From Paenibacillus cellulositrophicus (GTDB taxonomy: Bacteria; Bacillota; Bacilli; Paenibacillales; Paenibacillaceae), in the NCBI RefSeq assembly GCF_009363095.1, contig NZ_CP045295.1, positions 2,971,501 to 3,035,500 of the forward strand: DNA of 64,000 bases, in the 5' to 3' direction. Shown piece by piece: positions 1-8,434 of the stretch. The notes below the pieces were generated by a model. That model searched no databases. It saw only the letters and a list, made by a program, of their open reading frames with translations, and was not told where the DNA came from. The position numbers were made by a program, and so were the translations under genes. Each line of letters begins with the position of its first letter. The stretch's first letter is position 1.

Positions 1-1878
1 CTCTTCGCCCAAGATGGCGACGACGCCCCGGTCCTCGCGGGAGCGGATCAGCCGGCCGATGCCCTGGCGGAGCCGAAGCAGCATATACGGCATGTCCACC
101 TCTTCGAATGGCGCTGCCGATTCTTTGCGCTTGGCCGTAAACACCGGATCATGCGGCGGGAACGGCAGCGACCAGACGATCACGTTCGAGAGCGCCGGTC
201 CGGGCACGTCCAGTCCCTCCCACAAGCTGACCGCGCACAACACGCTGGTCTCCTCGCGCTGGAAGGCGGAGATCAGATGGCTGATCTCCTGGTCCCCTTC
301 GAAGTAAAACGGAACGTCGGGCACCTCGACCGTGCCTGCGGCCAGCTCCTGCTTAAACCGCCGCAGCTCCTCCCTACCGTTGAACAGGATCAGTGCCCGG
401 CCCCCGGATTCGCGAAGAAGGCGGGCGGCGGCTTCCAGCTTGCCGTTAAAATCGTCCGTCGACCTGGAGTCCGCCGGGGTCAGAACCTTCATCTGATCCG
501 CGTAATCGTACGGGGACGGTACGGAGAAGGAGAGAAAACTCTCAATGCCAAGGCTGTCCGCCACGTAATCGAACGAGCCCTGAACCGATAAGGTGGCTGA
601 GGAGAACACGATCGGCATCTTCGCGCCAAACACCTGCTCCTGCAGTACCTCCTTGACCGTTCTCGGCATGATCGACAGCGTCAGCCCGTCCGGTCCGTCG
701 ACAGCCCAGCAGATCAGCGCCTCGGAGCGCTCGAACAGATGGAGCGCCTTCTGCATCATTTCCAGGTGCTCCTCCACGATCCGGAGCTCGTACTCGTTCA
801 GCGTATACAGCTCGCTCTCAAACACGAGCTCCTCCTCGATCGAGGTGAGGAGCGAGCGGAACCGGTGCACCTCGGTGAGCAGCGCGCCGTCCAGCACGAT
901 TTCCTTCCGGTCGGAGCCGTCCACGCTGCGGCTCTGCCGGCCGAATGCCGCGAACATCGCTTCGCTCTGCACGATCGCCTCGTCGATCAGCACCGCCAGC
1001 GATTCGCGGATCTCGCCCTGAAGCAGCCTCGTGATGAGTTCCTCAAACACGACATGCTTCATTTTGTAGCTGAGGGCCTTCATGGCGGCCGATTCGAGCA
1101 GATGCCCTTCGTCGAAGACGACGGCGCAGTGCTCCGGCAGCAGGGGCAGCTGCCCCTCCCGCTTCCGGCCCTCGTAAGTCCATACATGCTCCATGTAATA
1201 ATCATGCGAGCAGATGATCAGGTCCGCCGCCTGGCGGTAGTGATCCCGCGACAGCGTCTGGCCGCAGCGGTGGCGGCGGTCGCAGGTGAAGCAGTCCTGG
1301 AACGGATCCCAGTTAATCCGGCTCCATTCCTCATCGGTTAACTCCGGGTATCCCTTCCGGTCCCCGTAAGCATGAAAGGACTGCATCGGCGCGGTAGAAT
1401 ACACGAAATCCGGCAGGCCGGCGGCCAAGTCGTCCCAGCGCACCCCTTCTTCGTCCCGCAGCCGGACGTCGTCCAGTTTGCGCAGGCACAGGTACTGGTC
1501 GGGCGACTTGCCCAGCCGGGCATCAATGTGAAGCCCAAGGTGGCGGGCCAATTTCGCAATATCTCCCTCCGGCTTCACCAGCTGCTCGATCAGCGATTCG
1601 TCGGCGCAGGCGATAACCGCGGGTCTGCGGGTATACCGCGCGTAGCATACGGAATAGAGCAAGTACACCAGCGTCTTGCCCGTCCCGACCCCCGCCTCGG
1701 CAAATATCGTTTTCTTCTCGGCAAAAGCCTTCTCCAGCTGAAAAGCCATATAAATCTGCTCGTCGCGGATTTCAAATCCCGCTTCCGGCAGCACATCATA
1801 AAACACATCGGCGACCCATTCGCCTGCTTGCTGAACGAAAGGCCGCTTTGGATCATACGTAAAAGGATACCGCTTCAC
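1..1878 (-). CDS. DinG/XPD-family ATP-dependent DNA helicase (3' end cut by window edge)
   Basis: Superfamily 2 iron-sulfur helicase that would unwind DNA 5' to 3' during repair. The frame is open from a GTG at 1878 to position 1, so 626 codons are visible and the C-terminus lies outside. Walker A is AEAGVGTGKT (residues 60-69) and the Walker B/DEAH box is DEGH (256-259). Four cysteines (131, 196, 199, 205) match the 4Fe-4S cluster of XPD/DinG enzymes. Near the edge, the run RLRQGIGRLIRS is the motif VI region. The start is set by a GGAGGG site at 1890-1895. There is no N-terminal exonuclease domain as in Bacillus subtilis DinG, so it is closer to the short E. coli DinG/YoaA type. A terminator separates it from the upstream gene, so it is probably transcribed alone. 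Confidence 0.92.
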   Translation of the reverse strand, partial: MKRYPFTYDPKRPFVQQAGEWVADVFYDVLPEAGFEIRDEQIYMAFQLEKAFAEKKTIFAEAGVGTGKTLVYLLYSVCYARYTRRPAVIACADESLIEQLVKPEGDIAKLARHLGLHIDARLGKSPDQYLCLRKLDDVRLRDEEGVRWDDLAAGLPDFVYSTAPMQSFHAYGDRKGYPELTDEEWSRINWDPFQDCFTCDRRHRCGQTLSRDHYRQAADLIICSHDYYMEHVWTYEGRKREGQLPLLPEHCAVVFDEGHLLESAAMKALSYKMKHVVFEELITRLLQGEIRESLAVLIDEAIVQSEAMFAAFGRQSRSVDGSDRKEIVLDGALLTEVHRFRSLLTSIEEELVFESELYTLNEYELRIVEEHLEMMQKALHLFERSEALICWAVDGPDGLTLSIMPRTVKEVLQEQVFGAKMPIVFSSATLSVQGSFDYVADSLGIESFLSFSVPSPYDYADQMKVLTPADSRSTDDFNGKLEAAARLLRESGGRALILFNGREELRRFKQELAAGTVEVPDVPFYFEGDQEISHLISAFQREETSVLCAVSLWEGLDVPGPALSNVIVWSLPFPPHDPVFTAKRKESAAPFEEVDMPYMLLRLRQGIGRLIRSREDRGVVAILGEE

Positions 1879-1984
1879 GTCTTTTGGTTCCCTCCAAGCT
1901 ACTCATAAATGCAGCCGCCCCCACTTTCGGGAAGGCGAACAACCCATTATCACATGCTCCCTCCCGAATTACAATGGGGCGGTC

Positions 1985-2030
1985 AAAAATTAAAGCCGCC
2001 CCCTTCGGACCCATTCATCCGGGGGACGGC
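1985..2030 (-). terminator. Rho-independent terminator after the AI-2E family gene
   Basis: A GC-rich imperfect stem (1995-2030, GCCGCCCCC against GGGGGACGGC) is followed on the minus strand by a T-rich tract (1985-1994). It lies about 100 bases past the stop at 2135 and upstream of the helicase start, so it ends the CNNM/AI-2E transcript. Confidence 0.7.
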
Positions 2031-2134
2031 CAATTTCTTGATTAGGCAAGCAAAGTCGTTCCACGCCTTATGACGTGCGTCATCTGCAGCAAAACTCGAT
2101 TTTCTCTATAGCGGCTCTCGAGCGGCTCTCGCCA

Positions 2135-3310
2135 TCACGGCTCCCTGGAGTCGCCCGCTGCAACTGCCGGCGGGCATTCGGGCTCGTAAAGCCCCGAGCG
2201 CACCCGAAACCAGCGGTACAAATGGGATACGACGACCTTCAGCACGGCATATCCCGGCACCGCAAGCAGAATGCCGACGACGCCAAACAAGTTGCCGCTC
2301 GTCAAAATGACGAAGATAATCGTGATCGGATGAATTTTCAGCGTCTTGCCCATAATTTGCGGGGAAATGAACTTCCCTTCGATGAGCTGGACGACGGTCC
2401 AGACGATCACCATCTTGAGCAGCATAATCGGCGAGGTGACGACCGCAACGATGAGTGCCGGCGTAATGGCGATCGCCGGTCCCAAATACGGGACGACGCT
2501 GGTGCATGCAGCGATGATCGCCAGAATCAGCGAATACTTCAAGCCGATAATGATATACCCGGCAAACAGCAGCAACCCGATGCAGCAGCTGACGATGATC
2601 TGCCCGCGGATATAAGAACTGATCTGATGGTTCATTTCTTTCATGACCCGCGAGGTTTCCCCGCGCAGCCGCGTCGGCACAAAGTGTAAAATGTAACCCG
2701 GCAGCCTTTTGCCGTCCTTCAGCAGGTAGAACAGAATGAACGGCAGTGTCACGACGGCCAGAACTACTTCAATCAGCCCGCCCACGAATCCGCCAAGCCC
2801 CGTCCAGGTGCGGTTCAGAAATTCCGAACCTTTCTCCGAGACGGTTTTCATCAGCTCCTGCGGATCGAACAACACGTTCTCCTGCAGCTTGCTGACCAGA
2901 TTGCTTCCCATCAGCTCTTCGACCTTGATGCGGGCAACCTCGGCGTAGCCCGGGAAATTGTTCACCAAATCCATGATCTGCTCCCGAATGACCGGGATGA
3001 CCAGTGTCACGAGCGCGGCAAGCATGCCGATAATGAAGACGTACAGCAGCAGAATGGTGTGCAGGCGCTTCACCTTCCGCTTTTCCATAAAATCCACAAT
3101 CGGATTGAGCAAATAATACGCAATTCCGGCGAGAATGAGCGGCAGCACGACGGTTTTGACCAGGACGATCACCGGCTCGAATACGAATGAAATCTTGGTG
3201 AGAACCAGAATATTCAGTCCCAGGAGCAGCAGCACCAGCATAAACAATACAAATCTGTTATTTAGTAAAAACCGCTTAAAACGGCTTGCCCAATTCACCG
3301 GATTGTCCAT
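2135..3310 (-). CDS. AI-2E family (UPF0118) membrane transporter
   Basis: A 391-residue polytopic membrane protein of the AI-2E/UPF0118 family. Members include the E. coli autoinducer-2 exporter and Na+/H+ antiporter-like proteins; the substrate here cannot be read from sequence. There are two N-terminal membrane segments (about 18-75), a third near 85-105, a long soluble stretch (about 105-185), then a C-terminal membrane bundle. The family-typical segment around [18 protein letters not shown] (near 285) and the final [17 protein letters not shown] helix are present. The ATG at 3310 is two bases after the stop of the CNNM-type gene and uses a GAGGAA site inside that gene's 3' end, so the two are translationally coupled. 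Confidence 0.9.
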   Translation of the reverse strand: MDNPVNWASRFKRFLLNNRFVLFMLVLLLLGLNILVLTKISFVFEPVIVLVKTVVLPLILAGIAYYLLNPIVDFMEKRKVKRLHTILLLYVFIIGMLAALVTLVIPVIREQIMDLVNNFPGYAEVARIKVEELMGSNLVSKLQENVLFDPQELMKTVSEKGSEFLNRTWTGLGGFVGGLIEVVLAVVTLPFILFYLLKDGKRLPGYILHFVPTRLRGETSRVMKEMNHQISSYIRGQIIVSCCIGLLLFAGYIIIGLKYSLILAIIAACTSVVPYLGPAIAITPALIVAVVTSPIMLLKMVIVWTVVQLIEGKFISPQIMGKTLKIHPITIIFVILTSGNLFGVVGILLAVPGYAVLKVVVSHLYRWFRVRSGLYEPECPPAVAAGDSREP

Positions 3311-3312
3311 AT

Positions 3313-4623
3313 TTATTCCTCACTCATCTTGATCTTCTTGATTTCGATGCGGCAGTAGCGGTTATGATCCCGCTCCAGTAGGGTGAAGGCCGTTCCTTCG
3401 TACACGAACGTCTCGCCTTCCGCCATTTCGCTGATCTGGCTGTACAGCCAGCCGCCGATCGTATCCCATTCCTTTGTATCCAGATCCATAAAGAAATAAT
3501 CATTGATCATTGAAATTGATACTTTGCCGTCCACAATCAGATGCTGCTCGCCGATCTCCTGGACGTCCTCCACTTCGTCCTTGTCGAACTCGTCGCGAAT
3601 TTCGCCGACGATCTCTTCAATAATGTCCTCGATCGTGACAAGACCGGAAGTTCCGCCGTATTCATCGATCAGAATCGCCATGTGCGTCGCTTCCTTCTGC
3701 ATCCGCTGCAGCAGCACATTGACCGGTGTCACTTCGGATACCGCCATCACCGGATGGATCAGGTTCGCCACATCCAGCTCTTCGTTTTCTTCATATGCCA
3801 GAAAAAATTGCTTCGTATTAATGATGCCGATAACATTATCCTTGCTTCCGTCGATAAGCGGAAACCTGGAGTACTGCTGTTCTTTAATAATTTTCATATT
3901 TTCAGACCGCGACTTGTCTTTGTCCAAACAGATCATGTCCGTACGCGGTACCATAATTTCCTTAGCCAGCATGTTGTCGAACGCGAAAATCCGGCTGACA
4001 TAACCGAATTCGTTATCGTTGATTTTTCCACTCTCATGGCTCTCGCTCAGAATAATCTGAAGCTCCTCCTCGGAGTGGGCCTCCTCATGCTCGGAAGCGG
4101 GCTTTACGCCAAACAATCGGACCAGCTGGTTCGCCGATCCATTCAGCAGCCAAATGAACGGGTACATGATTTTGTTAAACCAGATAATGGGTGTCGCCGT
4201 CAGCAGGGCAACGGTCTCCGCTTTGCGGATGGCCACTGTTTTCGGCGCCAATTCGCCAATAACGACGTGCAGGTACGTAATGACCGTAAAGGCAATCAGC
4301 AGAGACAGAAAATGGCCTAACGCTTCAGGCATATGCCATTTCTCAAACACCGGGGTAAGAATCTTCTCTACGGTCGGCTCCCCGAGGAAACCAAGACAGA
4401 GTGATGTAATCGTAATCCCGAGCTGGCACGCGGACAAATATCCGTCCAGATTGTCGATAACCTTCTTCACAGCCTTTGCGCCCTTGCGCCCTTCGGCGAT
4501 CAGCTGATCGACCCGGCTTCCCCGCACACGGATCACGGCAAACTCTACCGCAACGAAAAAGGCCGACAAACCGATCAGTAATGCAACCAAAACCAAATTT
4601 AACACATACCTGTCACTTTCCAC
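3313..4623 (-). CDS. CNNM/CorC-type (hemolysin-family) membrane protein, DUF21-CBS-CorC
   Basis: A 436-residue integral membrane protein with the architecture of the CNNM/CorC (formerly hemolysin C) family, linked to Mg2+ export or homeostasis in Bacillus (MpfA/YhdP type). Four hydrophobic segments form the DUF21 domain (about 5-150). They are followed by a CBS pair (about 205-330, starting near the [14 protein letters not shown] stretch) and a C-terminal CorC_HlyC domain (about 350-432). The start is GTG at 4623 with AAGGAG about 11 bases upstream. It is the first gene of a two-gene operon with the AI-2E gene and follows a roughly 470-base leader with an internal terminator, which suggests leader-based control. 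The substrate and direction are inference from family. Confidence 0.9.
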   Translation of the reverse strand: MESDRYVLNLVLVALLIGLSAFFVAVEFAVIRVRGSRVDQLIAEGRKGAKAVKKVIDNLDGYLSACQLGITITSLCLGFLGEPTVEKILTPVFEKWHMPEALGHFLSLLIAFTVITYLHVVIGELAPKTVAIRKAETVALLTATPIIWFNKIMYPFIWLLNGSANQLVRLFGVKPASEHEEAHSEEELQIILSESHESGKINDNEFGYVSRIFAFDNMLAKEIMVPRTDMICLDKDKSRSENMKIIKEQQYSRFPLIDGSKDNVIGIINTKQFFLAYEENEELDVANLIHPVMAVSEVTPVNVLLQRMQKEATHMAILIDEYGGTSGLVTIEDIIEEIVGEIRDEFDKDEVEDVQEIGEQHLIVDGKVSISMINDYFFMDLDTKEWDTIGGWLYSQISEMAEGETFVYEGTAFTLLERDHNRYCRIEIKKIKMSEE

Positions 4624-5100
4624 TTCTACATCTTCTCCTTATAAAGTAGTCTCGATGATTCCATCCGGCATTCTGCAGGAAGCTTCACCTTCTGCCGCTA
4701 AGGCAGCAAACGGGGCAGAACTATGCCCTCCCACTCATTTACCATGTAGCGGCCCGCTGAAACAGGTTCATCGCAAAATGCTGGATAACTAGGTAATACG
4801 CAGAAGCCCGGGTTCAGGTTTCAAGCGACTCCTAAAAAAACAAAAGGCTCCAACCATCACGGCGCTCCCCGTGTACCGAAGCCTTTCCCGCCCTGTAAGC
4901 GGACGCCCCTACGGCGTGCACGAAAGCGATTCATCCATATCCCTTGTTGGACAGGCCTTTGTCAGCAGCCCGTTGTTAACTATTTCGTTCCCCATGCTTA
5001 CCGCAGCGTAGAAACCCGAAGCCCCGTTGAACGGGAAGGCTGACCGGGAATAGGCCGATATCAGCTTGCTTGCAATCAACGTGCAAGGCCGGCTGGCTTT
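4624..5100 (-). promoter_or_regulatory. Long structured 5' leader of the CNNM/CorC-type gene, possible riboswitch
   Basis: The 479 bases between the FMN reductase stop and the CNNM start hold no convincing ORF. Read on the minus strand they contain several GC-rich hairpin-forming stretches, a GGGGAAC motif (near 4990-4996) and GGATGAATC (near 4928-4936). A terminator at 4834-4886 sits 210 bases before the start codon, typical of transcription attenuation. Some motifs loosely recall the ydaO (c-di-AMP) class, but its conserved 3' half was not found and the Mg2+ M-box consensus was not matched. The ligand class is therefore left open. Confidence 0.45.
4834..4886 (-). terminator. Leader-internal terminator upstream of the CNNM/CorC gene
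   Basis: On the minus strand the arms AAAGGCTT and GAGCCTTTT enclose a second hairpin (CACGG/CCGTG, 4858-4873) and are followed by a run of seven T (forward A tract 4834-4840). It is a strong intrinsic terminator lying before, not after, a gene, which fits an attenuator. Confidence 0.7.
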
Positions 5101-5102
5101 AC

Positions 5103-5666
5103 TTACTGTTCGTTGGCATGCTTCTTGATTTTGGTGACCAAATTGTCCACGAGCTGCTGCATAATCTGCTGGGCCATCGGGTCCGTCAGCGCACCGGACT
5201 CGTCAAATTTGGTATGCGATTGTGGGAGCAGAAATTCCGGCCGGTTCACCGAATCCATGTTGAGCGCAAACAAAAGTGAGCGTATACCAACCTGGGCTCT
5301 GCCCGTACCACCCATGCCCGGCGTGGCGCCCATAAGCGCTACCGGTTTCTGGGCCAGCGGCGTTTGAAGGGCCGGTCTTGAGGCCCAATCCAGCGCATTC
5401 TTCAACGCGCCTGACAGCTGCCCGTTATATTCCGGCGAGCTGATCAAAAAGCCATTCCCCGAATGCAGCAGCTCAGCAAACTGCTTCACCGCTTCCGGCA
5501 GTTCACTTTCCAAATCCTGATTGTATAAAGGAAGTACGGAAATATCGGCAAGCGTGAAGCGAAAATCCTCCGGCAGGAGCGCTGCCGCGTTATGAAGCAG
5601 CTGTGTATTGTGGGAATGCTTGCGGAGACTTCCGGAAATCCCCACGATATGAAAACGTTCAGACAT
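5103..5666 (-). CDS. NADPH-dependent FMN reductase (ChrR/YieF-like flavoprotein)
   Basis: A 187-residue flavodoxin-fold NAD(P)H:FMN/quinone/chromate-type reductase acting in the cytosol. The N-terminal GISGSLRKHSHN loop binds the FMN phosphate. The signature SPEYNGQLSGALKNALDW (about 79-96) is the classical motif of this family. Length matches the 180-195 residues usual for it. The ATG at 5666 has an AAGGAG site; an upstream in-frame extension lacks one. It stands alone in front of the CNNM leader. The physiological acceptor (quinone, azo dye, chromate, flavin) cannot be decided from sequence. Confidence 0.92.
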   Translation of the reverse strand: MSERFHIVGISGSLRKHSHNTQLLHNAAALLPEDFRFTLADISVLPLYNQDLESELPEAVKQFAELLHSGNGFLISSPEYNGQLSGALKNALDWASRPALQTPLAQKPVALMGATPGMGGTGRAQVGIRSLLFALNMDSVNRPEFLLPQSHTKFDESGALTDPMAQQIMQQLVDNLVTKIKKHANEQ

Positions 5667-5792
5667 GATCGATTTCTCCTTTTTATCGTAAGTATAGAAG
5701 TAAGTAAGGGATATGGCAGCACGCTCCGTGCCCGTAAAGGGCCCTAGCTTCATGATACGACAGAATTCGACGGGTGAACATCAAATTTTTCC

Positions 5793-5842
5793 AAAAAAGA
5801 GGGAACCCGGCCTCTCTCCATCAAGAAGGATTCCGGGTTCCC
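5793..5842 (-). terminator. Rho-independent terminator of the tetR-exporter operon
   Basis: A perfect 10-bp stem (GGGAACCCGG, 5801-5810, paired with CCGGGTTCCC, 5833-5842) is followed on the minus strand by a T-rich tract (forward A run 5793-5798). It lies 30 bases after the stop of the MFS exporter. Confidence 0.9.
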
Positions 5843-5871
5843 ATATAGACATGTATCCGATGATTTGCCGA

Positions 5872-7353
5872 TCAGTGGCTGATCATCAGCGACGGATCCG
5901 GCTGGCTTCCGTCTGTGGCATCCGCGGCGGCCGGCTTCGGTCTGCGCAGAATGAGGCACAGCACCACGCCGACAATCGCAAAGCAGGAGGCCAGGAAGAA
6001 CACATCGTCAAAACCCTGCACAGCAGCGTTCAGCGGGTTGCCTCCATGGCTCGCGTGAGCAGTGGTGCGGCTGATCAGGTAGCCCGACATGCCGGCAACC
6101 GCAAAGGACACGACGACCTGCTGGGCAGCGGCGGTCAGCGGCGTCACCCGGTTCACCAGCTTGCGCGGTGCGGCGTTCAGCACGTGGGTATTGAGCGGCA
6201 TCATCGACAAGCCCATGCCGAATCCGAGCATGAAGAGCAGCGGCATGATACTCCACAGCGACGTGTCGGCCGTAATATGCGACAGGCTGAACAGCGCTGC
6301 CGAAATGAGGAGAAGGCCGATAATCGCCACCGGACGAGCGCCGTATTTATCGAAGAACTTCCCGCCGATCGGCATGCCGATCCCGGAAGCCAGCGCCTGC
6401 GGCAGCAGGATGAAGCCGGTCTCCAGCGGCGTAAACTGGCGGATCTGCTGCAGGTACAGCGGAACGAACAGCATCGAGCCGAACAAGGCCGCCTGCATGA
6501 TCCAGGAGAGAATGATGCCCCGGGTAAAATCCGAGGAGCCGAAGACGCGCAGCTCCAGCAGCGGGTTCTTCTGCCGAAGCTCCACGGCGATAAAAATGAG
6601 CAGGGCAGCCCCGCCGACGATGAGCCCGGTCAACGCGCCGGTCGAGGACCAGCTCACGCTGCCTCCCTCATTGACGCCGTAAGCCAGCATGGCGAAGGCG
6701 ATCGGAGCCAGAATCATGCCGATCAAATCGAGGTGCGGGGTCTGCTGCCGATCCGCTGTCGGCAGAAACTTCACGCCCAGGATGACGCCGACGATCCCGA
6801 TCGGAACGTTAATCAGGAAGATCCAGTGCCAGTTCACATACTCCACCAGCCAGCCCGACAGAATCGGGCCGAGTGCCGGCGCGAGAAGCATCGGAATGCC
6901 GAGCAGACCCATGATCGAGCCGCGGCGCTCCGGAGGAGCGAGCTTAAAGACCAGCGCCATGCCGATCGGCGCGACCATGCCCCCGCCAAGCCCTTGGATA
7001 ACGCGGTAAATAATCAGCTGGGTCGACGTCTGCGCCATGGAGCAGAGTGCCGATCCGATGACAAACATAATGATGGTGGCCAGGAAGACCTGCTTAGAGC
7101 CAAATTTATCGGTCATCCACCCCGCCAGCGGAATAACAGCCGATAGAGCCAACGTATAACCGGTAATCGCCCATTGAATGGTCTTCAGGTCGGTGTCAAA
7201 GTAGCTCACCAGGTTCGGCACCGCCACGTTGACCACGGTGCTGTCCAGAATGACCATGATCATACCGACAATAATGGCCAGCATGGGCGGAATGATCTTT
7301 TTCAGCGAGAATGGAACTTCTGCGGCGGGATTGCCCGCCAAGGTTTTAGACAT
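5872..7353 (-). CDS. DHA2-family MFS multidrug efflux transporter (EmrB/QacA type)
   Basis: A 493-residue 14-helix drug:H+ antiporter. Motif A of the major facilitator superfamily (GWMTDKFGSKQVF, about 77-89) and motif C-like GIPMLLAPALGPILSGWL (about 148-165) are clear, and the length is standard for EmrB/QacA/LmrB proteins. The ATG at 7353 is preferred because GGAGAG lies six bases before it; an upstream GTG at 7365 has no site. The gene is 47 bases after a TetR regulator on the same strand, so it is very likely induced by the drug that the regulator senses. The C-terminus is short and charged. The substrate is unknown. Confidence 0.93.
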   Translation of the reverse strand: MSKTLAGNPAAEVPFSLKKIIPPMLAIIVGMIMVILDSTVVNVAVPNLVSYFDTDLKTIQWAITGYTLALSAVIPLAGWMTDKFGSKQVFLATIIMFVIGSALCSMAQTSTQLIIYRVIQGLGGGMVAPIGMALVFKLAPPERRGSIMGLLGIPMLLAPALGPILSGWLVEYVNWHWIFLINVPIGIVGVILGVKFLPTADRQQTPHLDLIGMILAPIAFAMLAYGVNEGGSVSWSSTGALTGLIVGGAALLIFIAVELRQKNPLLELRVFGSSDFTRGIILSWIMQAALFGSMLFVPLYLQQIRQFTPLETGFILLPQALASGIGMPIGGKFFDKYGARPVAIIGLLLISAALFSLSHITADTSLWSIMPLLFMLGFGMGLSMMPLNTHVLNAAPRKLVNRVTPLTAAAQQVVVSFAVAGMSGYLISRTTAHASHGGNPLNAAVQGFDDVFFLASCFAIVGVVLCLILRRPKPAAADATDGSQPDPSLMISH

Positions 7354-7400
7354 AAATCTCTCCACTCATTTCTATATATAGTTTGGTTTCTCGTTCCACT

Positions 7401-8033
7401 CTAGCTGTATTGGTGAAAATAGTGCTCAAACAACGTGTCAATCTGCTCTTCAAGCGGCGCGATATGGATGGTTGAGGCCATATCCTCGTCGCCTTCGGCC
7501 AGAAAGGACTTCATGATGACCGGGAAAAAAATCGCCCCGTACAGCTGCATCAGCATCTTCCGGATGTTATCGTCGTCTTCCTCACCGGTAATTTCCCGGA
7601 CCGTCCCGATCAGCCGCCGGGTCTTCATCACCTTGCAATAATGCGAGTACTCATGCTGCGACTCGAAAATAACGCGGGTCTGATCGATCATCTGTCTCAC
7701 CAGCCCCGGGTATTCCTGAAGATGGCGGACATAGCGGTAAAAGAACTGCTTCAGTCTTTCCCTCGCCGGCATCTTGTCGTCCTCCAGCGCGTTAAACACG
7801 TCCTCGAACGTCAGCACAAGGGAACGGATCGCCTGGGTGATCAGCTTTTCCTTCGAGCCGAAGTGATAATTGACCAGCGCGAGGTTGGCGTCCGCCTTGG
7901 TCGCGATCCGGCGCAAAGTGGCACACTCAATGCCTTCATCCCGAATCAGCTCGATGGTGGCTTTTAATATGTCGTGTTTGGTGTCGGTTCCTGAGGTATG
8001 CCCTGCGGTGTCTTCCTTCATCGGTTCTTTCAC
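7401..8033 (-). CDS. TetR-family transcriptional regulator
   Basis: A 210-residue one-component repressor. The N-terminal HTH (about 22-65) holds ATKADANLALVNYHFGSKEKLI, the standard TetR recognition region with the YHFGSKE signature. The C-terminal half is helical and ligand-binding. The GTG at 8033 follows an AGGAGAGGGG site; a TTG further upstream has none. It is transcribed ahead of the DHA2 exporter. A perfect inverted repeat 30 bases upstream is a good autoregulatory operator. The simplest reading is a repressor released by a toxic compound, which opens its own operon. Confidence 0.92.
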   Translation of the reverse strand: MKEPMKEDTAGHTSGTDTKHDILKATIELIRDEGIECATLRRIATKADANLALVNYHFGSKEKLITQAIRSLVLTFEDVFNALEDDKMPARERLKQFFYRYVRHLQEYPGLVRQMIDQTRVIFESQHEYSHYCKVMKTRRLIGTVREITGEEDDDNIRKMLMQLYGAIFFPVIMKSFLAEGDEDMASTIHIAPLEEQIDTLFEHYFHQYS

Positions 8034-8062
8034 CTGCCCCCCTCTCCTGTCATACAGCAAAT

Positions 8063-8090
8063 TTAAACAGTGTTTAATACGTTGTTTAAT
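8063..8090 (-). promoter_or_regulatory. Probable TetR operator
   Basis: TTAAACA-G-TGTTTAA (8063-8077) is a perfect 7-bp inverted repeat. A second TGTTTAAT half-site begins 12 bases after the first one (8071 and 8083). It lies just upstream of the regulator start, where an autorepressor would bind. Confidence 0.6.
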
Positions 8091-8165
8091 TTACTCTCGG
8101 CCGCCCCCTTTGTCAATATTTATCTGTAAAAAAATACATAAGGATGCACCGGGGATCTCGGGTAC

Positions 8166-8200
8166 AAAAAAAGGCCCGGCAGCATCATGCTGACAGGCCT
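8166..8200 (-). terminator. Rho-independent terminator downstream of the GH3 region
   Basis: On the minus strand the hairpin AGGCC..TCAGCAT/ATGCTG..GGCCT is followed by seven T (forward A tract 8166-8172). It comes after the gene remnant at 8244-8417 rather than directly after the GH3 stop. Confidence 0.85.
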
Positions 8201-8243
8201 CCCGACTATTTCATCTGTGTGATTGCTTTATTAAGTGATTGCG

Positions 8244-8417
8244 TTATTGGCAGTGGATCACGATATCCAGCGGATAACGGCCGACATTCCGGCCATACAG
8301 CGCAATCCCGCCTTCATCGGCCTGAAGCTCCAGCCGGAACCGGCGGCTTCCGTTCAGCCGCGACGCGATCCGGCTCGGCACTTCTGCGAGCTTGGCCGGG
8401 TCATCCAGAAAACAAGG
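8244..8417 (-). pseudogene. 3' remnant of a protein-coding gene between the GH3 gene and its terminator
   Basis: Immediately downstream of the GH3 stop, in a different frame, the minus strand reads an open frame with no start codon or ribosome site that ends in a stop at 8244-8246. Its codon use and residue pattern look coding: it contains RFRLELQADEGGIALYGRN and YPLDIVIHCQ. The fragment then runs into the terminator at 8166-8200 as a real gene end would. I read it as the last roughly 55 codons of a gene whose body has been deleted; the original family is not recognised. It could instead be a chance frame. Confidence 0.4.
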
Positions 8418-8434
8418 GCTTGTTTTCCGCGGCC

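Noticed and set aside
4624-5100. Assignment of the leader to the ydaO (c-di-AMP) riboswitch class
   Set aside because: GGGGAAC and GGATGAATC are present, but the conserved CCCGAACCCGUCAGCUAAC-type 3' half could not be found.
5713-7146. A 477-codon open frame on the plus strand
   Set aside because: Antisense to the DHA2 exporter; the residue mix is that of a shadow frame.
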